Origin: Paenibacillus aquistagni
Lineage (GTDB): Bacteria; Bacillota; Bacilli; Paenibacillales; Paenibacillaceae
Direction: 5' to 3'
DNA: 64,000 nt
Assembly (NCBI RefSeq): GCF_900177815.1
Contig: NZ_FXAZ01000004.1
Span: 310,001 to 374,000, forward strand
The translations under genes were made by a program, and so were the position numbers. The notes beneath the pieces are model-generated. The model had not been told where the DNA came from, searched no databases, and saw only the letters and a program-made list of their open reading frames with translations. Positions 55,585-64,000 of this stretch are shown here, piece by piece. How positions within the stretch are numbered: the first letter of the stretch is position 1; every line of letters starts with the position of its first letter.

Positions 55585-56382
55585 TTAATTACCGCTTGGA
55601 AGAGAGAAGCCGTAGGATTGAAAGACGGACAGCGCTTCTTCAGACTGCAAATATTCGTAAAAGGCTGCTGCCTCGTCAGGATGCTTGGAACCCGCAAGCA
55701 CACCTACTGGGTAGGTGATTGGTGTGTGCAGCGATGCGTCAATGATAGCTGCGATATGTACGGAATCGCTCTCTTTGGCATCGGTGAGATAGACAATGCC
55801 TGCATCGACATTGCCGGTCTCTACAGTTTGCAGCACTTGTCTTACATCCTTAGCTTGAACAGCTTTGGATTCTACGTCTTCCCAGAGCTCTAGATGAGAC
55901 AGCGCCTCCTTCGCATAGGTGCCGGCAGGTACGCTCCCTGGAATGCCTACGGCAATGCGCTCAATCGCGGGTGCGGCAAGATCGGTAATGCTTGTAAACT
56001 TCTCCTTCTGATCGTTAGGCACAATGACGACAAGCTGATTGGCTAGCAGAGGGGTATGGGCATTCTGCAGCACCGTGCCCTCTTGAATGAGCGTATCCAT
56101 ATTCGCAGCAGAAGCCGACAAGAATAGATCTACGGGTGCTCCCTGCTGAATCTGCTTCATCAGGGTGCCTGAGCCGCCAAAGTTGAACTCGAGCAGGACA
56201 TCTGGATGCTTCGCTGCATATTGTTGTTTAATGGTGGTTAAGGCATCGGTTACGCTTGCCGCAGCGGATATCGTTAAGGTAACGGGCTTTGACTCGCTTG
56301 GTCGTGTACCGCAGGCAGAGAGAAGCAGCACTGCAATCATGGATAGAATTAGGAGTCTGCCTATGCTAGACTTCTTATACAT
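55585..56382 (-). CDS. modA: Molybdate-binding lipoprotein
   Basis: This 265-residue substrate-binding protein has a lipobox LLSAC and the ModA blocks TISAAASVTDALT, FNFGGSGTLMKQI and DAGIVYLTD. It captures molybdate outside the cell for ModB. GGAGC lies before the ATG. It is divergent from moaE, linking molybdate uptake with molybdopterin synthesis. Confidence 0.94.
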   Translation of the reverse strand: MYKKSSIGRLLILSMIAVLLLSACGTRPSESKPVTLTISAAASVTDALTTIKQQYAAKHPDVLLEFNFGGSGTLMKQIQQGAPVDLFLSASAANMDTLIQEGTVLQNAHTPLLANQLVVIVPNDQKEKFTSITDLAAPAIERIAVGIPGSVPAGTYAKEALSHLELWEDVESKAVQAKDVRQVLQTVETGNVDAGIVYLTDAKESDSVHIAAIIDASLHTPITYPVGVLAGSKHPDEAAAFYEYLQSEEALSVFQSYGFSLPSGN

Positions 56383-56480
56383 GTGGTTATGCTCCTTTTT
56401 ATTAGGTTAGATTGCAAGGGATAGAAGGACAAGGTGTCCAATTTTTCCATTATAATAGAAAAAGAAGAGGGAATGAAGTG

Positions 56481-56951
56481 ATGAAGCGCTTTGAGGTCGT
56501 AGATCGTCCGCTTAATATACAAGATTATATCGATCAAGTGCTCCATGCAGGCGCAGGGGCTGTGACGACATTTACAGGGCATGTGCGGGAGTGGACGAAT
56601 GGAGTCCGAACGCTCTACCTGGCTTATGAGGCATATGTGCCGATGGCGGAGCAGCTGCTTGCTCAGATTGGAAGGGAGATCGAAGAGCGGTGGCCGGGAA
56701 CGAAGGCTGCAATCGGGCACCGCATTGGGGAACTCCACATTTCCGATATCGCAGTCGTCATTGCCGTCTCATCGCCGCATCGCAAGGCAGCGTATGAGGC
56801 GAATGAGTATGCGATCGAGCGGATCAAGGAGATCGTACCGATCTGGAAGAAGGAGATCTGGGAAGATGGAGAGGCTTGGATCGGAGATCAGACCAAGAAG
56901 CCAGAGCCGAAAAGCAGCTCCAATCATGTGGATGGAACGGAGGAGAAGTAG
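56481..56951 (+). CDS. moaE: Molybdopterin synthase catalytic subunit
   Basis: MoaE converts precursor Z to molybdopterin together with MoaD. The 156 residues show GAVTTFTGHVREW, RIGELHISDIAVVIAVSSPHR (in pieces) and the catalytic Lys block VPIWKKEIWEDG. Start ATG 56481 follows GAGGG; an upstream frame from 56412 is spurious. A promoter-like TATAAT lies near 56451 in the divergent region. Confidence 0.95.
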   Translation: MKRFEVVDRPLNIQDYIDQVLHAGAGAVTTFTGHVREWTNGVRTLYLAYEAYVPMAEQLLAQIGREIEERWPGTKAAIGHRIGELHISDIAVVIAVSSPHRKAAYEANEYAIERIKEIVPIWKKEIWEDGEAWIGDQTKKPEPKSSSNHVDGTEEK

Positions 56952-56954
56952 CAC

Positions 56955-57185
56955 ATGCGCGTCTATTATTTTGCCGGGCTCAAAGACATTAGCGGGACAG
57001 CAGAGGAACAGATAGAGAAGAATCTTGGTACTGTAGAGGAATTGCTGCAATGGCTTCATCGCAAGTACCCTGTGCTCCAAGATAAATCGTATATGGTGGC
57101 AGTAAATGAGCAATACGCTTCAATGGATACCTGCCTGCAGGCAGAGGATGTCATTGCTTTGATTCCTCCCGTAAGCGGAGGCTGA
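56955..57185 (+). CDS. moaD: Molybdopterin synthase sulfur carrier subunit
   Basis: This 76-residue ubiquitin-fold protein ends in the required PPVSGG, whose terminal glycine carries sulfur as a thiocarboxylate. It follows moaE by three bases. GGAGAAG inside the moaE end is its ribosome site. Confidence 0.94.
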   Translation: MRVYYFAGLKDISGTAEEQIEKNLGTVEELLQWLHRKYPVLQDKSYMVAVNEQYASMDTCLQAEDVIALIPPVSGG

Positions 57186-57253
57186 TGCTTGAACCATGGA
57201 TAGACAACCTATAGATAATGGATAGATAACATGTTAAAAAGGTGGTGATCGTC

Positions 57254-58309
57254 ATGAAGCAGGAGCATGATGCAGCAGATCTCGTGGATGCTGTCCCCGC
57301 GCTGCCTCTAAGAGATCAGTGGGATCGTCCGCTGCGCGATCTTCGTTTATCGGTGATTGACCGCTGCAATTTCCGCTGCAGCTACTGCATGCCGAAAGAG
57401 GTGTTCGGCGATGATTACGCCTTCCTTCCTCCATCTGAGCTGCTTTCCTTCGATGAGATGGAGCGGCTGATTCGATTATTTGCCTTGCTGGGGGTCAAAA
57501 AGATTCGTCTTACGGGCGGCGAACCCCTGCTTCGACAAGACCTGCCGAGACTGATCGAGAGGCTCGTTGTCATACCCGGCATTGAGGATGTAGCCATGAC
57601 GACCAATGGTGTGCTTCTCGACCGATATATGGAGGAACTTCATCAATCAGGGCTTAGACGCTTGAATATTAGTCTCGACGCCTTGGATGCGGAGCTGTTC
57701 AAGCATATGAATGGTAGAGGTTATCCGCCAACTCGCATCCTCCACAATATTAAGGAAGCCAAGCGCAGAGGATTCAAGGTTCGCGTTAATATGGTGGTTC
57801 AGCGCGGTGTGAACGATCATGAGATTATACCGATGGCAAGGTACTTCAAGGAACAGGAAATCGATCTGTGTCTGATTGAGTTTATGGATGTGGGCAATGA
57901 CAACGGCTGGGATATGACACGGGTCGTTACGAAGCGGGAAATGATTGCAAAAGTAACCGAGGCCATGTCGATTGAGCCTTTGGAGGCCCGCTATTATGGA
58001 GAGGTTGCAGCTAGATATCGGTATCATGACAGCGATGCCGAGATTCATTTTATCTCCTCAGTATCGGAGTCATTTTGCTCAACTTGCACTCGTGCAAGGG
58101 TCTCTTCTGATGGGAAGCTGTTTACCTGCCTCTTTGCCTCAAGCGGATTCGATCTGCGTGAGGAGCTTAGAGCTGGAGCAAGCGATGCGGAGCTATTGGC
58201 TTCCCTTGTGAAGGTGTGGTCCAATCGCAAGGATCGCTATTCGGATGAGCGCAGCGTTCATCAGCAATCGAATCGCCGCAAGATCGACATGTCTTATATT
58301 GGCGGGTAG
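57254..58309 (+). CDS. moaA: GTP 3',8-cyclase (radical SAM)
   Basis: MoaA makes the first intermediate of molybdopterin from GTP. The 351 residues carry the radical-SAM cluster CNFRCSYC, the GGEPLLR block, a second cluster C-x2-C-x13-C seen as FCSTCTRARVSS-LFTC, and the C-terminal GG. ATG 57254 is eight bases after AGGTGG; the GTG at 57242 overlaps this site. moaA ends the moaEDA operon. moaB, moaC and moeA are not in the window. Confidence 0.95.
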   Translation: MKQEHDAADLVDAVPALPLRDQWDRPLRDLRLSVIDRCNFRCSYCMPKEVFGDDYAFLPPSELLSFDEMERLIRLFALLGVKKIRLTGGEPLLRQDLPRLIERLVVIPGIEDVAMTTNGVLLDRYMEELHQSGLRRLNISLDALDAELFKHMNGRGYPPTRILHNIKEAKRRGFKVRVNMVVQRGVNDHEIIPMARYFKEQEIDLCLIEFMDVGNDNGWDMTRVVTKREMIAKVTEAMSIEPLEARYYGEVAARYRYHDSDAEIHFISSVSESFCSTCTRARVSSDGKLFTCLFASSGFDLREELRAGASDAELLASLVKVWSNRKDRYSDERSVHQQSNRRKIDMSYIGG

Positions 58310-58441
58310 CTTTGCAAGAACGAATGTGAAGCAGGCAGTGCTGCAGCTACTGCATCATTTGCATGAAATAGTAAGAAAAAATATTGTGGAATATATTGAG
58401 AATTTACGTCCGGCGTCATACACTATACTTGTCTTATTGCT

Positions 58442-58522
58442 AAGCCTTGTCCTCTTCCAAGGATAAGGCTATGACCGGCATGAGCGAATTTGTTCAAGAG
58501 GTTTGCTCATGCTTAAGGTCAT
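58442..58522 (+). promoter_or_regulatory. Two hairpins in the leader of the lyase gene
   Basis: AGCCTTGTCCT pairs with AGGATAAGGCT (58443-58470), with no T tract. Next, ATGACC (58471-58476) with CATGAGC (58479-58485) pairs with GCTCATG (58505-58511) and GGTCAT (58517-58522), an extended two-part stem. No riboswitch class was recognised. The first hairpin may end moaA. Confidence 0.45.
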
Positions 58523-58635
58523 GAGGACACAGCGTGGAGGAGGTGAGCGGTAACAAGATCATCGAAGCGTCGAAGGTGTAATTGAAGATTCGTATTCTGT
58601 TGACTATCTGCATTGTCATAATGAGGAGGAATATG

Positions 58636-61600
58636 ATGAGAGACACATCGCGATACTCTGATTCGAAAGCGCTTCCATTATCAAATAAGATGGCAGTTAA
58701 GTTCATGGCAACCCTGCTCGCTTTCTCTTTGCTGCTTACCTTGATGCCAACTGCTGAAGCAGCCTCTGGCCCTACAGAATATGATGTGCTGCGAGCGAAG
58801 TGGCATGCTTATCTAACAGGTGGAGATGACTTCGATCCTCTCGACCCTGATATTGCTGCCAATCTCGCGGCAAAGAGCCAGGGCGTCAGCAACTCGGAAT
58901 CAACAGGCATTTGGGATACATTGAACAAAGCAGCTGGACGCACCTACCTCTGGAGTGATCTTCAAAGCACGACGGCCTCAGATCAGGTTTCTACCCACTA
59001 CTCTCGCATTAAGCGGATGGCCATTGTCTACGCGACAAGAGGTTCAGCCTTCTACCATAATGAACAGCTAAAGAATGATATTATTGGAGCCCTTGATTGG
59101 GCGTATGCGAATCGTTACAACGAGAATAAATCAGAGACAGGCAATTGGTGGGACTGGGAGATCGGAACTCCGCAGCTGATTAACGACACGCTTGTCTTGA
59201 TGTATGACCATCTCTCATCAAGTCAGCTTGACCAGTATATGCGTGCCATTGACCGTTTTGTCCCTAATCCGAGCAAGCGCACCATTAATGGCGTGACCGA
59301 GACCGGAGCAAACCTGTTGGACAAATCCTTTGTCGTGGCGCTGCGCGGCATAATCGGTCAGTCCGGCACGAAGATTACGCAGGGAAGAGACGCGATGAGC
59401 CCTGCCTTTTTATATGTCAAGACAGGAGACGGCTTCTACGAAGACGGCTCTTTCATCCAACATACAGATATCGCGTATACAGGCGGATACGGAGCGGTTC
59501 TTATGGGTCGCATTGCGGATATGTTTTATTTGCTGAAGGATTCTACTTGGAGCATTGCAGACCCAAATGCCGACCATGTGTTTCGCTGGGTGCGTGAAGG
59601 CTTCGAGCCTTTAATCTATAAAGGCGCGATTATGGATAATCTGCGCGGACGGGGCATCTCTCGCCAGAGCACGAATGACCATAAGGCAGGCCGAGGCATC
59701 GTACTTGCCATTCTGAGGCTGTCTGAGGGTGCGCCTGCAGCAGAGTCCCTCTCTATTAAACGAATGGTAAAAGAGTGGATCGGCTCTGATTCCACATTCG
59801 CCAACTACTTTACGGGAGCGGGCATGTTCGAGATGATCTTGGGCAAGCAGCTTATGAGTGATACATCGATTACACCAAGAGGCGATCTGTCGGGACATTA
59901 TGCCTTTCCAAGCATGGACCGGGTCGCTCATTACGGCGATCAGTTTGGATTTGGCATCAGCATGTTCTCTCCGCGCATATCCGCCTTCGAATACGGCAAT
60001 GGAGAAAATATAAAAGGCTGGCACACGGGCGCTGGCATGACCACGCTTTATAACGCCGATCTTGAGCAGTTCAGCGGCAGCTATTGGGCAACAACCGATA
60101 TGTATCGTTTGCCGGGAACAACCACGGATGGCTCAGGAAGCGGGACGCCTGTAGCGTGGAAAAGCTACTATAACCCGATGAGCTGGGTTGGCGGCTCAGA
60201 GGTGGACGACCAGTATGGCACAGTAGGCATGCAGTTCTCGAATGCTCAGAATACCGGCAGTTCCTTGCAGGGGAAGAAGTCCTGGTTCTTGTTCGGCAAT
60301 CGCATCACTGCCCTTGGAACAGGCATTAAGAGCACGGACAATCGCAAGGTTGAGACCATTGTAGAGAACCGCAAGCTGAATGCATCAGGTGACAACGCAC
60401 TCACCGTCAATGGAATAGCGAAGTCGCCAACCCTTGGCTGGTCCGAGCATCTGAGTAATGCGACATGGGCGCATCTTCAAGGTTCCGTGTCTGGAGCGGA
60501 TATCGGTTATTACTTCCCGAATGAGCCCAGCCTTACAGCGAAGCGAGAGGCGCGCACGGGCAGCTGGCAGCAGGTGAACACCGGAGGCTCTTCCGCCGCA
60601 GTAACGGACTCATACTTGAGTCTTGCCTTTGATCATGGCACCTCTCCTTCTGATGCTTCGTACGCTTATGTGCTGCTGCCTAATCTGAATGAAGCTCAGA
60701 CCGCAAGTTATGCTGCTAATCCGACTGTGGAGATTGTGGCGCAGAACGATGATGTGCATGCGGTATATGACTCCGCGCTCAACACGCTAGGCGCGAACTT
60801 CTGGAAGGACGAGTCAAAGACGGTATCCAAGGACGGCTCGCCGCTTCTGACCAGTGATAAAAAGGCTTCAGTCACGATGTCAGAGAGCAATGGAGAGCTG
60901 CATATTGGAGTATCGGATCCCACTCGTCTTCAAGCTGGCGAGATTCATCTTGAGATCCATAAGCCAGCAGGCGCTGTTCTATCTCTTGATCCTTCTATAA
61001 CGGTCACAGAGCTTGCTCCAACGATCAAGCTGACTGTGCGGACGCCATCCACCTATGGCGTGTCTCAGCAGGTGAAGCTGGCGCTTGGAACGCCAGCTGC
61101 TCCGCAGGCGCCTGTGCTCATGGCAGCAGAGCCTGTTGGCTCGAACATCGAGCTTGCTTGGTCTCATAGTGAAGGAGCGGCAGGCTACCGAGTGAGCTAT
61201 GGAACCGCATCCGGCACTTATAGCGAGACCATCGATACAGGCGTGCTTGCACAGCAAAACAAGCTGAGCGTCTCCGGGCTTACGCCTGGCCAGACTTATT
61301 ACTTCGTGGTAAAGGCCTATAATGCATCTGGCGAAAGTCCTGCATCGAACGAAGCATCAGCATCGCCTGAGCTTGCAGCCTTGCTATCGCCAGCCGCAGA
61401 CGCTTATGTCCGAGATGGCTCTTATGCAGCTCAGAACTTCGGGCAAGCGAGCAGTCTCGTTGTCAAAAATGACGGCTCCGGCTATGCGCGCCAATCGTAT
61501 ATCAAGTTTGATCTCTCACAGCTGTCAGGCAGTGTTCAGAGCGCCAAGCTGCGATTGACTTCTGTGGGCACAGGCTCTGCCGGCATCAATCATGAGGTGC

Positions 61601-61887
61601 TGCTCGTTACAGACAACAGCTGGTCTGAATCAGCCCTGACATGGAACAATAAGCCTGCAGCAGATTCCATAATTGCAAGCTTTACAGCACCGGCTTCTGG
61701 CTCCGCTGCTGAAGTGGACTTAACCAGTCAGGTTGCAGCCGCTCTTGCAGGCAATAAGCAGCTGTCCTTAGTGATCGTATCGCCAGTCAATGTAGGCTCC
61801 AAGGGAGATGTTAGCTATGCCTCCAAGGAGCATGCTATATCGGAGAGCCGCCCTTCGCTCCAAGTTCAATTCCAAGCCACGCCCTGA
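58636..61887 (+). CDS. Secreted family 8 polysaccharide lyase with Fn3 and DNRLRE domains
   Basis: This 1083-residue exported enzyme has a signal peptide ending LMPTAEA. An alpha/alpha barrel follows with the PL8 block NWWDWEIGTPQLINDTL, catalytic His/Tyr in FIQHTDIAYTGGYG and Arg in RGISRQS, then beta-sandwich domains. About residue 835-930 is a fibronectin type III domain, and the last 160 residues form a DNRLRE/CBM96-like module. PL8 enzymes split hyaluronan, chondroitin, xanthan or alginate; the target is not clear. ATG 58636 is six bases after AGGAGG. Confidence 0.9.
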   Translation: MRDTSRYSDSKALPLSNKMAVKFMATLLAFSLLLTLMPTAEAASGPTEYDVLRAKWHAYLTGGDDFDPLDPDIAANLAAKSQGVSNSESTGIWDTLNKAAGRTYLWSDLQSTTASDQVSTHYSRIKRMAIVYATRGSAFYHNEQLKNDIIGALDWAYANRYNENKSETGNWWDWEIGTPQLINDTLVLMYDHLSSSQLDQYMRAIDRFVPNPSKRTINGVTETGANLLDKSFVVALRGIIGQSGTKITQGRDAMSPAFLYVKTGDGFYEDGSFIQHTDIAYTGGYGAVLMGRIADMFYLLKDSTWSIADPNADHVFRWVREGFEPLIYKGAIMDNLRGRGISRQSTNDHKAGRGIVLAILRLSEGAPAAESLSIKRMVKEWIGSDSTFANYFTGAGMFEMILGKQLMSDTSITPRGDLSGHYAFPSMDRVAHYGDQFGFGISMFSPRISAFEYGNGENIKGWHTGAGMTTLYNADLEQFSGSYWATTDMYRLPGTTTDGSGSGTPVAWKSYYNPMSWVGGSEVDDQYGTVGMQFSNAQNTGSSLQGKKSWFLFGNRITALGTGIKSTDNRKVETIVENRKLNASGDNALTVNGIAKSPTLGWSEHLSNATWAHLQGSVSGADIGYYFPNEPSLTAKREARTGSWQQVNTGGSSAAVTDSYLSLAFDHGTSPSDASYAYVLLPNLNEAQTASYAANPTVEIVAQNDDVHAVYDSALNTLGANFWKDESKTVSKDGSPLLTSDKKASVTMSESNGELHIGVSDPTRLQAGEIHLEIHKPAGAVLSLDPSITVTELAPTIKLTVRTPSTYGVSQQVKLALGTPAAPQAPVLMAAEPVGSNIELAWSHSEGAAGYRVSYGTASGTYSETIDTGVLAQQNKLSVSGLTPGQTYYFVVKAYNASGESPASNEASASPELAALLSPAADAYVRDGSYAAQNFGQASSLVVKNDGSGYARQSYIKFDLSQLSGSVQSAKLRLTSVGTGSAGINHEVLLVTDNSWSESALTWNNKPAADSIIASFTAPASGSAAEVDLTSQVAAALAGNKQLSLVIVSPVNVGSKGDVSYASKEHAISESRPSLQVQFQATP

Positions 61888-62055
61888 ATGAAGCGAAGCG
61901 GATGCTGAGGATACTGAAGAGAAGAGAGGGGCTGTCGAAGCGAGTATGCTTATGGATGAAAAGGCCCTAGGGCAGCGATGTGAATATCCTTTGACAAGAC
62001 GCGCTGTTCACTCGAACATGGATCATTATAATTTTTTTAAGAAGGTAATTTACTC

Positions 62056-62179
62056 GAATTCATTTGGTTTGCATATCCTGCAAGGCTAAACTTGTGATTC
62101 GTAATGTAGAATGAATTCGCAATTACGAGGACGGCTACTGTCCTGAACAGCCCGGATGTTACCGCATCCGGGCTTATTT
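62056..62179 (+). terminator. Inverted repeat and terminator after the lyase gene
   Basis: AGCCCGGATG (62149-62158) pairs exactly with CATCCGGGCT, then TTATTTGT follows. Before it, CGAATTCATT (from 62055) and AATGAATTCG (to 62119) form a 10-base perfect inverted repeat 45 bases apart. The gap 61888-62462 is AT-rich and otherwise empty. Confidence 0.65.
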
Positions 62180-62462
62180 GTCTCCAAAAGGCTGTTTTGT
62201 TTCTACTAGACTTTTTACAATATGAGAATTTGTGTTTCACACTATACCTAGACCTCATCTTTATTACATTGAGATAAAGATCTATCGACCAGAATCGACT
62301 AAGTCCTAAGACTACTGAACGATTTCCACCTTAAAGTTGCAGGAATTTAATCCTGATAAATATAGACCTCACATTAAAATTCATTAAAAAGGAACAGTAT
62401 CTTTTTATGTTATTTATCGGTATGTTTATTACAGTGAATTATGGGAGGTAAAGGAATTTTAA

Positions 62463-62720
62463 GAAAAAACTAAAATAATTGTCATAATCCTAATCGCACT
62501 TACGAACTTAGCAACTCCAATTCCTAATGATACAAATATAAAGTGCGTGACCACCCATGAGGTCGGCCACTCAGTAGGTTTGGCGCATACTAACGTGGTC
62601 AATTCTACGTTAAAGTCACAATCCATCATGACATCTGGTGAAGATTCATTTGTAAATTGGAACAACACCTCACCTTCTAGCTATGATAAAGATGAGCTTC
62701 TTTCTAAGTGGGGATATTAA
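62463..62720 (+). pseudogene. Metalloprotease remnant (zincin, matrixin-like)
   Basis: The frame encodes a signal-like stretch IIVILIALTNLATP and then, without a proper prodomain, the zinc motif THEVGHSVGLAHT and a downstream SIMTSG Met-turn, as in M10-type proteases. A stop (TAA, 62460-62462) precedes it in frame and there is no start codon, though GGGAGG lies at 62443. The middle of the protein seems deleted. It directly precedes the next gene by 20 bases. Confidence 0.65.
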
Positions 62721-62739
62721 TATATAGGAGGACATTGGA

Positions 62740-63330
62740 ATGTTATTAAAAAATAAAAGCATCATTATTTCTCTGATCCTGGCCTTAATTATTGGAGGAG
62801 CCACTTATTACTACTTTGCTATTTATAATTCTGTTCGTGATGTTTTTGTAGCATCTACCTACAAGGGGTTTCCGACAGCACCCTCGCTGTTTTCAGGTGC
62901 TGATCTTGTTGTGATTGGAACTCCAATCAAAGACTTCAAAGACCGAAAATTACATTTATGGAAACTACCTAATGGTGGCATTATGGATATTGCAACGTAT
63001 ACAGAGCTCAAAGTCGAGAAAGTGTTAAAAGGGCCAAAAGAAGACGCTGTTGATCTCACCGTTTTTGAGCCGATAGGAGTGTATCAAACCTTCGAGGGCA
63101 AACGAAGAATGGCTTATGAAGGCTATACCGAAATGAAAAAGGATAGCAAGTATTTAATTTTTTTGGGGAAGAACGCATATGGGCAGTATAGCGTTATTAA
63201 CATGCAAGCTGGCAAGTTCAATCTTGATGGAACAGATCCAGACGATACAAAAGGAAGCTCCATTAAGTCAGGCATTTTTGCAGATCTTAAGTCTAAATAT
63301 TCACAGGAAATATTCACACAGAGTTTTTAG
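62740..63330 (+). CDS. Membrane-anchored protein of unknown function
   Basis: This 196-residue protein starts with one membrane helix (residues 7-28) and has an extracytoplasmic domain. The segments LVVIGTPIKDF and YTELKVEKVLKG suggest a small beta-rich fold. No family was recognised. It follows a metalloprotease remnant, so the two may once have formed a unit (protease and partner). AT-rich composition suggests recent transfer. AGGAGG precedes ATG 62740. Confidence 0.75.
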   Translation: MLLKNKSIIISLILALIIGGATYYYFAIYNSVRDVFVASTYKGFPTAPSLFSGADLVVIGTPIKDFKDRKLHLWKLPNGGIMDIATYTELKVEKVLKGPKEDAVDLTVFEPIGVYQTFEGKRRMAYEGYTEMKKDSKYLIFLGKNAYGQYSVINMQAGKFNLDGTDPDDTKGSSIKSGIFADLKSKYSQEIFTQSF

Positions 63331-63360
63331 AAGTAAATCGTCTATATGACATCAGAACAG

Positions 63361-63400
63361 AAGCCTGCTATGCCTTGCGGTGTAGTCAGGCTTTTGTTCT
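63361..63400 (+). terminator. Terminator after the anchored protein
   Basis: AAGCCTG pairs with CAGGCTT over an 19-base loop, then TTGTTC follows. Confidence 0.65.
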
Positions 63401-63508
63401 ATCATTTGTCTACCCGATCTATTTTCGATTGGCATTGCGTCATACCCGTATTACGCCTAAAATAAAGGATGATAAGTCAACAACGACATACAAAAGAAGG
63501 TGGATGAG

Positions 63509-63856
63509 ATGATGCAGCCCATTAGGCCTGAGCTTGTTCAGGAGATGCTGGATGCTTTGAAGGGCGAACCCGTCTACCTGCATCTTGAGATGACGACAGG
63601 GGCATATGCCAATAAGCGCAATCAATCGATGCTTACTGCCTCAGCCTTTATCACCAATGCTGAGGTGCGCTACAGCCAAGGCTCCATTGCGGGACAAGGC
63701 CCATATCGAATTGGGTTGAAGACAGAGACGGGCTGGGTATATGCACAGGGACTGACCCATTGGGAAGAGCAGGAGAAGGATCGGATTATTGCAGCAGGAC
63801 ATGATGACGAAGGCAAGCTTGTTGTTGCTTTCCAGCTGTCCAAGCAGCCATTCTAA
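63509..63856 (+). CDS. yojF: YojF family protein (DUF1806)
   Basis: This 115-residue protein belongs to the YojF family, always next to the bacillithiol deacetylase gene bshB2. Its end GHDDEGKLVVAFQLSKQPF and the mid-block TASAFITNAEVRYS fit. AGGTGG precedes ATG 63509 or 63512. Its exact job in bacillithiol metabolism is not known. bshB2 follows after 32 bases. Confidence 0.88.
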   Translation: MMQPIRPELVQEMLDALKGEPVYLHLEMTTGAYANKRNQSMLTASAFITNAEVRYSQGSIAGQGPYRIGLKTETGWVYAQGLTHWEEQEKDRIIAAGHDDEGKLVVAFQLSKQPF

Positions 63857-63888
63857 GCAATGAGCCTGAAACAATAGAGGAGAACAAC

Positions 63889-64000
63889 ATGGAACCTAAC
63901 ACGATATTAGTCGTGCTGCCTCACCCTGATGATGAAGGCATTATCGCAGGGACGCTTATTCAGTATGCGAAGCAGGGCGCCGAGATTACGTATATATGTT
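63889..64000 (+). CDS. bshB2: Bacillithiol biosynthesis deacetylase BshB2, 3' truncated by the window edge
   Basis: The first 37 residues are visible. The zinc motif LPHPDDEG, with the His and Asp ligands, and the block GTLIQYAKQGAEITYI mark the LmbE/BshB deacetylase family. BshB2 removes acetate from GlcNAc-malate in bacillithiol synthesis. It follows yojF, as in B. subtilis (yojF-yojG). GAGGAG lies just upstream of ATG. Confidence 0.92.
   Translation, partial: MEPNTILVVLPHPDDEGIIAGTLIQYAKQGAEITYIC

Noticed and set aside
58533-58580. 15-codon leader peptide before the lyase (GTG start)
   Set aside because: It has a nearby GGAGG but no conserved feature; likely chance.
62463-62720. Functional small metalloprotease gene
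   Set aside because: There is no start codon in frame and a stop lies directly upstream.

Overview
The window reads as chromosome of a spore-forming, low-to-moderate GC Gram-positive bacterium, most likely Paenibacillus or a close relative. Supporting signs are a gerK-type spore germination operon, class Ib nrdIEF, the bacillithiol pair yojF-bshB2, strong AGGAGG ribosome binding sites, frequent TTG/GTG starts and hairpin-plus-U terminators. No rRNA, tRNA, CRISPR array or intact insertion sequence was seen.

Layout. 1-2.8 kb: end of an ABC exporter operon with two ATPases and a permease. 2.9-6.5 kb: an AT-richer metal/drug efflux island (CDF zinc exporter, MATE exporter) with two genes that look internally deleted and several short repeats. 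6.6-10.6 kb: nrdIEF behind a promoter, two NrdR-like boxes, a cobalamin riboswitch and an attenuator. 10.8-14.8 kb: gerKA-KB-KC. 14.9-18.9 kb: copper operon copZ-copA with CsoR-like boxes, plus an unusual siroheme-reductase-like protein and a glutaredoxin. 19-24 kb: methyltransferase, nitroreductase, AraC regulator, AAA ATPase, AAC(6')-like acetyltransferase and an unknown protein. 24.6-32.3 kb: potassium uptake operon behind two tandem c-di-AMP (ydaO) riboswitches, with an extra small membrane protein, kdpF, kdpA, kdpB, kdpC and a doubled KdpD sensor protein without a kinase.

32.6-37.1 kb: membrane protein, GNAT, then a divergent sulfur/persulfide locus (ArsR regulator and CoA-disulfide reductase-rhodanese one way; thioredoxin and two rhodaneses the other). 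37.4-44.9 kb: a soluble globin-chemoreceptor-CZB fusion, a membrane protein/XRE pair, an erythromycin-esterase-like secreted enzyme, an ABC exporter and a BI-1 protein. 45-50.3 kb: DUF2238 protein, Nudix hydrolase, a serine recombinase without catalytic residues, SulP transporter plus UspA, and a multipass membrane protein. 50.9-54.8 kb: AlaX editing protein, proC, Crp/Fnr regulator, DUF4386 protein. 54.9-58.3 kb: molybdate uptake modAB (no modC) divergent from moaE-moaD-moaA. 58.6-61.9 kb: large secreted PL8 polysaccharide lyase. 62-63.3 kb: AT-rich patch with a metalloprotease remnant and an unknown anchored protein. 63.5-64 kb: yojF and the start of bshB2.

Two threads recur. One is small-ligand RNA control (cobalamin, tandem c-di-AMP). 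The other is thiol and metal homeostasis (zinc, copper, persulfide, bacillithiol, CZB zinc site). Several proteins keep their fold but lack the residue that normally does the chemistry: the globin His, recombinase Ser/Arg, AAA Walker B Glu, siroheme cysteines and the first KdpD Walker B Glu. These suggest sensor or regulatory roles. All function calls come from reading the sequence; no database search was run.
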